DNA of 8,894 nucleotides, from positions 1 through 8,894 of the forward strand of contig JAGGYO010000262.1 in the NCBI GenBank assembly GCA_021162505.1, given 5' to 3'. Shown here piece after piece: positions 5,989-8,894 of the stretch. Each line of letters starts with the position of its first letter. Position 1 is the stretch's first letter. This DNA is from a bacterium. GTDB lineage: Bacteria; AUK180. Below the pieces are notes generated by a model, which made no database searches, was not told where the DNA came from, and worked only from the letters and a program-made list of their open reading frames with translations. The position numbers were made by a program, and so were the translations under genes.

Positions 5989-6744
5989 TTATATATCCAT
6001 AAATAGATCATTAAATTCGTTCAGCTTTTTATTGCACGCAAGCTTTGGGTCAATTTCTATACTCCTAATTTCTTCAATATTCTCCCCGGAATTGATCAAT
6101 ATCTTCCCCTGCGGATCAACGATCTGTGAACGACCCGTAAAGTGATAATCGCCTTCATCCCCAAAACGATTGGAAAGTACTATAAAAACCCGATTTTCCA
6201 ATGCCCTTACCTTGGATGCTTCCTGGTAATATGACATTACAAGATTGGTTGGATGAAGAATGATCTGTGCACCATTTAAAGCAAGTGCTCTCATTGCTTC
6301 AGGAAAGAACCAGTCAAAACAGATGAGCATTCCAACTTTAACATCTTCAATATTGAAAATTGGATATCCCAAATTTCCTCTTTTGAAAAATAATTTTTCT
6401 TTATAAAAAAGATGTACTTTTCTATATTTACCAATATAGCCTTTAGGTCCCACTAATACTGATGAATTATAATATTGGTCATTATCTGTTTCCGGAAGAC
6501 CGGCTGTAATATACATATTCTCCTTCTTAGCAATATTTATTAAAAAATCTGTTGTTCTACCATTTGGAATTGATTCAGCTGCACTCTTGACTTCATCTAT
6601 TGAGTTAAAAGCATACCCACTATTGAAAAATTCAGGGAGAACAAGTAGCTCTGTATCACTTCCGCTAATCATATCCTCTATTTTATTGAGATTATGATCA
6701 ATATCAAGAAATTTAGGGTTAAACTGAAAATAACCGACTTTCAT
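5989..6744 (-). CDS. Carbon-nitrogen hydrolase (nitrilase superfamily amidase)
   Basis: Cytosolic amidohydrolase of 251 aa, the usual size for the nitrilase superfamily, which hydrolyses amide or carbamoyl C-N bonds through a Glu-Lys-Cys triad. All three are present: E38 in LVLPEFF, K109 in KYRKVHLF, C142 in LICFDWFFPE. The N-terminal VGYFQFNPKF and the ALENRVFIV and GRSQIVDPQGKI segments are typical. ICFDWxFPE recalls N-carbamoyl amino acid hydrolases and omega-amidase-like enzymes, but substrate cannot be read from sequence. Start choice: ATG 6744 begins right at the family's N-terminus. TTG 6750 is the only other in-frame option before a TAG. Neither has a good Shine-Dalgarno sequence. ATG 6744 overlaps the stop of a 15-codon leader ORF (TAATG), so translation is probably coupled. 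The Nudix gene follows by 10 bp. Confidence 0.9.
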   Translation of the reverse strand: MKVGYFQFNPKFLDIDHNLNKIEDMISGSDTELLVLPEFFNSGYAFNSIDEVKSAAESIPNGRTTDFLINIAKKENMYITAGLPETDNDQYYNSSVLVGPKGYIGKYRKVHLFYKEKLFFKRGNLGYPIFNIEDVKVGMLICFDWFFPEAMRALALNGAQIILHPTNLVMSYYQEASKVRALENRVFIVLSNRFGDEGDYHFTGRSQIVDPQGKILINSGENIEEIRSIEIDPKLACNKKLNEFNDLFMDI

Positions 6745-6791
6745 TACCAACTTCTATTCTTTAATTCTTCCAGTCTACCTTTTGTTCCCAT
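6744..6791 (-). CDS. Leader ORF (15 aa) coupled to the nitrilase gene
   Basis: A short frame, MGTKGRLEELKNRSW, starts with ATG 6791-6789, 6 nt after a good AGGAG (6802-6798) and just below a near-perfect promoter. Its TAA (6746-6744) shares its last A with the nitrilase ATG. It therefore holds the only strong ribosome binding site of this transcript, and ribosomes would reach the nitrilase by termination-reinitiation. The peptide is polar and charged with no run of one amino acid, so a classical amino-acid attenuator is not suggested. No conserved family recognised; it may matter only as a translated leader. Confidence 0.5.
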   Translation of the reverse strand: MGTKGRLEELKNRSW

Positions 6792-6797
6792 AATAAA

Positions 6798-6802
6798 CTC
6801 CT
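6798..6802 (-). promoter_or_regulatory. Ribosome binding site of the leader ORF
   Basis: AGGAG on the - strand, 6 nt from the leader ATG and about 2-3 nt inside the predicted transcript start near 6805. It is the only strong Shine-Dalgarno sequence upstream of the nitrilase gene. Confidence 0.65.
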
Positions 6803-6811
6803 ATCTGTTTA

Positions 6812-6839
6812 ATTATAACACTTAATAAATTATTGTCAA
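6812..6839 (-). promoter_or_regulatory. Sigma-70-type promoter for the leader/nitrilase/Nudix operon
   Basis: On the - strand, perfect -35 TTGACA (6839-6834), 16-bp spacer, perfect -10 TATAAT (6817-6812), with an extended TG element before the -10 (TGTTATAAT). The expected transcript start is near 6805, giving a ~14-nt untranslated leader. It is the best promoter in the window. Confidence 0.85.
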
Positions 6840-6847
6840 AATTATTT

Positions 6848-6875
6848 TTGATATTTTTGAAAAAATTAGTATAAT
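6848..6875 (+). promoter_or_regulatory. Divergent promoter, probably giving a leaderless transcript
   Basis: TTGATA (6848-6853, one mismatch to TTGACA), 16-bp spacer, TATAAT (6870-6875). The ATG at 6881 begins only 5 nt after the -10, so the predicted +1 falls on or next to its A. There is no Shine-Dalgarno sequence, which agrees with a leaderless mRNA. Confidence 0.7.
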
Positions 6876-6880
6876 AAAAC

Positions 6881-7441
6881 ATGAAGAGATTTGTGATTTA
6901 TTTAAGCGGAATTTTTATTTTTCTAAGTATTCTTCTTATGGACAAGGAAATTGGCATCCTTATAGGACTCGTTTTAATTGTTCTTATTAGTTTCATTACT
7001 GAATCTGATAAAATATGGGCGTGGATCCCGGCTGTTATTATTTCTTGGCTATGGGTATTCCTCATTAGAAATATTTATGCTGCTTATGGAGGATTAAGAT
7101 ATTCTATTTTCGGTATTTCCCTGTTTCCCATATTAGCATGGCCAACGCTTTTAATGCTCGGATATTTTTTCTTTGAACTATTCATCAAACATGAAAGTCA
7201 ATTTATCAGATGGCTTAAAATGAGCTTCTTCTGGGCTATTGGGTTAATAACGGTGGAAACCGTTGGATACAATGTTTTGGGAATTCACCTTGGCTATGGA
7301 ACTCAATTTCAAGGTTGGCCAATATTAAATTGTTTTCATTCACCTTGGTGGATGCAAATGGGGTATTTTTTAAACGGGTTTATTTTCTACGGAATAGTAG
7401 CATTTTATCTAAACAAAAGAAAGCAAAGGACAAGCAAATAG
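6881..7441 (+). CDS. Six-helix membrane protein of unknown function
   Basis: Polytopic inner-membrane protein, 186 aa. Hydrophobic segments lie at about 4-20, 24-40, 45-62, 76-98, 112-133 and 160-177; the basic tail NKRKQRTSK suggests a cytoplasmic C-terminus. Candidate functional residues cluster in and after helix 5: E126 in VETVGYNVLGIHLGYG, H136, then a loop with Pro, Cys151, H153 and PWWM. Such intramembrane Glu/His plus an Asn-Cys-Phe-His-Ser-Pro loop hints at an enzyme or cofactor-binding membrane protein. Carotenoid-synthesis-type membrane proteins have a vaguely similar look, but I cannot assign the family. Expression seems to be from the promoter directly against its ATG, as a leaderless message. 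Its stop is 7 bp from the stop of the convergent gene, with no terminator hairpin between them. Confidence 0.8.
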   Translation: MKRFVIYLSGIFIFLSILLMDKEIGILIGLVLIVLISFITESDKIWAWIPAVIISWLWVFLIRNIYAAYGGLRYSIFGISLFPILAWPTLLMLGYFFFELFIKHESQFIRWLKMSFFWAIGLITVETVGYNVLGIHLGYGTQFQGWPILNCFHSPWWMQMGYFLNGFIFYGIVAFYLNKRKQRTSK

Positions 7442-7448
7442 ATCTTAT

Positions 7449-8894
7449 TCACTTTTCCGGAAAGATCACTTTATAGCAATTACCTATATAGGGATGATTG
7501 ATAGAAAAAGGAACTTCTTTGGGATTTTTGTCAGCATTACACCGAATGTCAGCATCAAAGAGAAATACCACTAACATCCGCTTTCCCATAACAGCATTGA
7601 GAAAGAATTCATATTCTTTTGAAAAAACGGTCTGGGGATCAATATAAATATCATCCACAAATTTAATATTTTTCTTGCCTACACCGAAATAAACTATAAA
7701 ATGTCTTTTCTCGTGCGATAAATTATTCAAATGGAATGTCATTTTTGAAAATTGATTACACTTAAAATATTCATCTTTTACCGTTATCCATCCCAAAAAT
7801 GGAGGATAACCATGAGGTTTTATACCGGTTCTTACAATAAAACGCTGTGCCTCGTTATTTTTGAACAATACATTACCATTCTCGCCTATAACTTCATATT
7901 TTACCCAATATATACCCAGATCTTCGCAATTGTTTGTATCGTAGTTCAGCGAAAATTGATCCCTTGAATTATTATACGGATCCACTTTTATTTCTCTTAA
8001 AATTACAGGAAATTTATCAGGATTTAAAATGTACATTTTTACTTTTACAGCATGTTTATATTTTCCTGTTCCAAAAATATTATTGCGGGATCGAAAAAGT
8101 TGAATATTCAGTTTTTCCCCATGAAAAACTGTTTTGATATTTCTATCCCTATATTTATAATAGGCAAAGAGATCTCTTAAAATATACATCTCCTCCTTTG
8201 TAACTTTTTTATCTTCATAATTATAATCGGTATATTGAGCACTTAAAATAATATTTCCCTTCCCGTAATGATACATTATCATTATGGGCATACCGGTATG
8301 TGCATCCCTTAATAAAACCTTGGCATCTTTGGGAAATTTTTGAAAATAACCGTCTATTCCCATGGAAAAAATGTTGTTTTCAATTGAGGATAATATCGGA
8401 TGGTAATTTGCGATTACACAATTCTGAAAATCAAATGACTGCACCTCGTCTATGCCATAACCCTTAATATTACCCGGAAAGAAAGAATAATATTTACCAT
8501 AATTCTGTGCTTGACAAAATATTGTGCCACCCCTTTCTACATATGATTTTAACAAATACTTAATCTTGTCCTTAAAGCGTGGAATAGTGGCTAATTGCAG
8601 GCTATTACTGGGAATTATTAAAAGAGGGTAATCGTGAACAGACAAAGAATTCCCATAATGTCTATTTTCAATAAAGCCGAAAGTAAGTAATCTTCCCGCT
8701 GAATGTTTCCATAGGGACAATATCTTCCAATTTTCCTCTTCTTCACCGCCTGATAATATGAGAATTTTTGCATTCTTTGAATGTAATTTTTCATTTGCGT
8801 TATAAATATTTTTTAATTTTTTAGGTTGATATTTTACTATGTTTTTTTTATTTGAGTTATCAATTATACCATCTTTAACAATATTATATGTAGC
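7449..8894 (-). CDS. Large protein with amidotransferase-like region, 5' end outside window
   Basis: Unrecognised protein of at least 481 residues. The frame is open to the window edge; an internal TTG at 8720 has no supporting Shine-Dalgarno sequence, and the sequence before it (KILILSGGEEENWKIL, residues 43-58) is clearly coding, so the gene begins outside the window. Residues ~43-250 look like a class I amidotransferase/ThuA-type alpha/beta fold: a first strand with SGGEEE, YPLLIIPS at ~89-96, then KYLLKSYVERGGTIF at ~112-126 and HYGKGNIILSAQY at ~209-221. This type often occurs in glycoside hydrolases and surface proteins. No clear Gx-Cys-xG nucleophile elbow is seen; C127 lies near the expected place. 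Residues ~258-360 and ~370-481 are strand-rich, probably two Ig-like domains. Export cannot be judged without the N-terminus. Confidence 0.7.
   Translation of the reverse strand, partial: ATYNIVKDGIIDNSNKKNIVKYQPKKLKNIYNANEKLHSKNAKILILSGGEEEENWKILSLWKHSAGRLLTFGFIENRHYGNSLSVHDYPLLIIPSNSLQLATIPRFKDKIKYLLKSYVERGGTIFCQAQNYGKYYSFFPGNIKGYGIDEVQSFDFQNCVIANYHPILSSIENNIFSMGIDGYFQKFPKDAKVLLRDAHTGMPIMIMYHYGKGNIILSAQYTDYNYEDKKVTKEEMYILRDLFAYYKYRDRNIKTVFHGEKLNIQLFRSRNNIFGTGKYKHAVKVKMYILNPDKFPVILREIKVDPYNNSRDQFSLNYDTNNCEDLGIYWVKYEVIGENGNVLFKNNEAQRFIVRTGIKPHGYPPFLGWITVKDEYFKCNQFSKMTFHLNNLSHEKRHFIVYFGVGKKNIKFVDDIYIDPQTVFSKEYEFFLNAVMGKRMLVVFLFDADIRCNADKNPKEVPFSINHPYIGNCYKVIFPEK

Noticed and set aside
6808..6822. 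PerR/Fur-box-like TTATAATTA sequence in the divergent promoter region
   Set aside because: Only one half-site matches the consensus and it coincides with the -10 box.
7441..7467. Inverted repeat GATCTT...AAGATC with TTTCCGGAAA between convergent genes
   Set aside because: Six-bp arms, no T-run on either strand, and mostly inside coding sequence; not a convincing terminator.

Overview
The window is AT-rich throughout (by eye roughly one third G+C) and uses the standard code. Strong GGAGG-type ribosome binding sites, a lipobox protein, Sec signal peptides, a periplasmic two-PDZ HtrA protease and an RppH-type Nudix enzyme suggest a low-GC, Gram-negative-type bacterium, possibly an uncultivated lineage. 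I cannot name the taxon from sequence alone. There is no rRNA, tRNA, CRISPR array, insertion sequence or phage gene.

Layout. Positions 1-3462 (+ strand) read as one tight run: a lipoprotein cut off by the window edge; an unrecognised secreted protein with a CxxC pair; a 99-aa MIP18/SufT-like Fe-S assembly protein; a fatty acyl-CoA ligase-type adenylate-forming enzyme; and a Fur/PerR-family regulator overlapping the ligase by ATGA. After a 121-bp gap comes htrA (3584-4969), closed by a clear intrinsic terminator (5006-5044). Positions 5045-5244 hold no convincing gene, only AT-rich sequence and a degenerate pyrimidine-rich tract.

The - strand from 6839 down to 5245 reads as one transcription unit: a near-consensus promoter, a 15-codon leader ORF ending in TAATG on the start of a nitrilase-family amidohydrolase, an RppH-like Nudix hydrolase, and a small membrane-protein gene broken by a 5-bp tandem duplication. 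A divergent + strand promoter lies almost on top of the start codon of a six-helix membrane protein (6881-7441), suggesting a leaderless mRNA. A large - strand protein with an amidotransferase-like N-terminal region and a beta-rich C-terminal half fills 7449-8894 and runs off the window.

How the genes relate. The Fe-S factor, acyl-CoA ligase and metal-dependent regulator are probably co-expressed, so the regulator could tie lipid activation and Fe-S maturation to metal or redox state (inference). HtrA fits envelope protein quality control, and the Nudix/nitrilase pair fits RNA 5'-end processing and small-amide clean-up. I found no defence system or other exotic module. The least ordinary features are the disrupted small gene, the coupled leader ORF and the divergent promoter with its likely leaderless gene.
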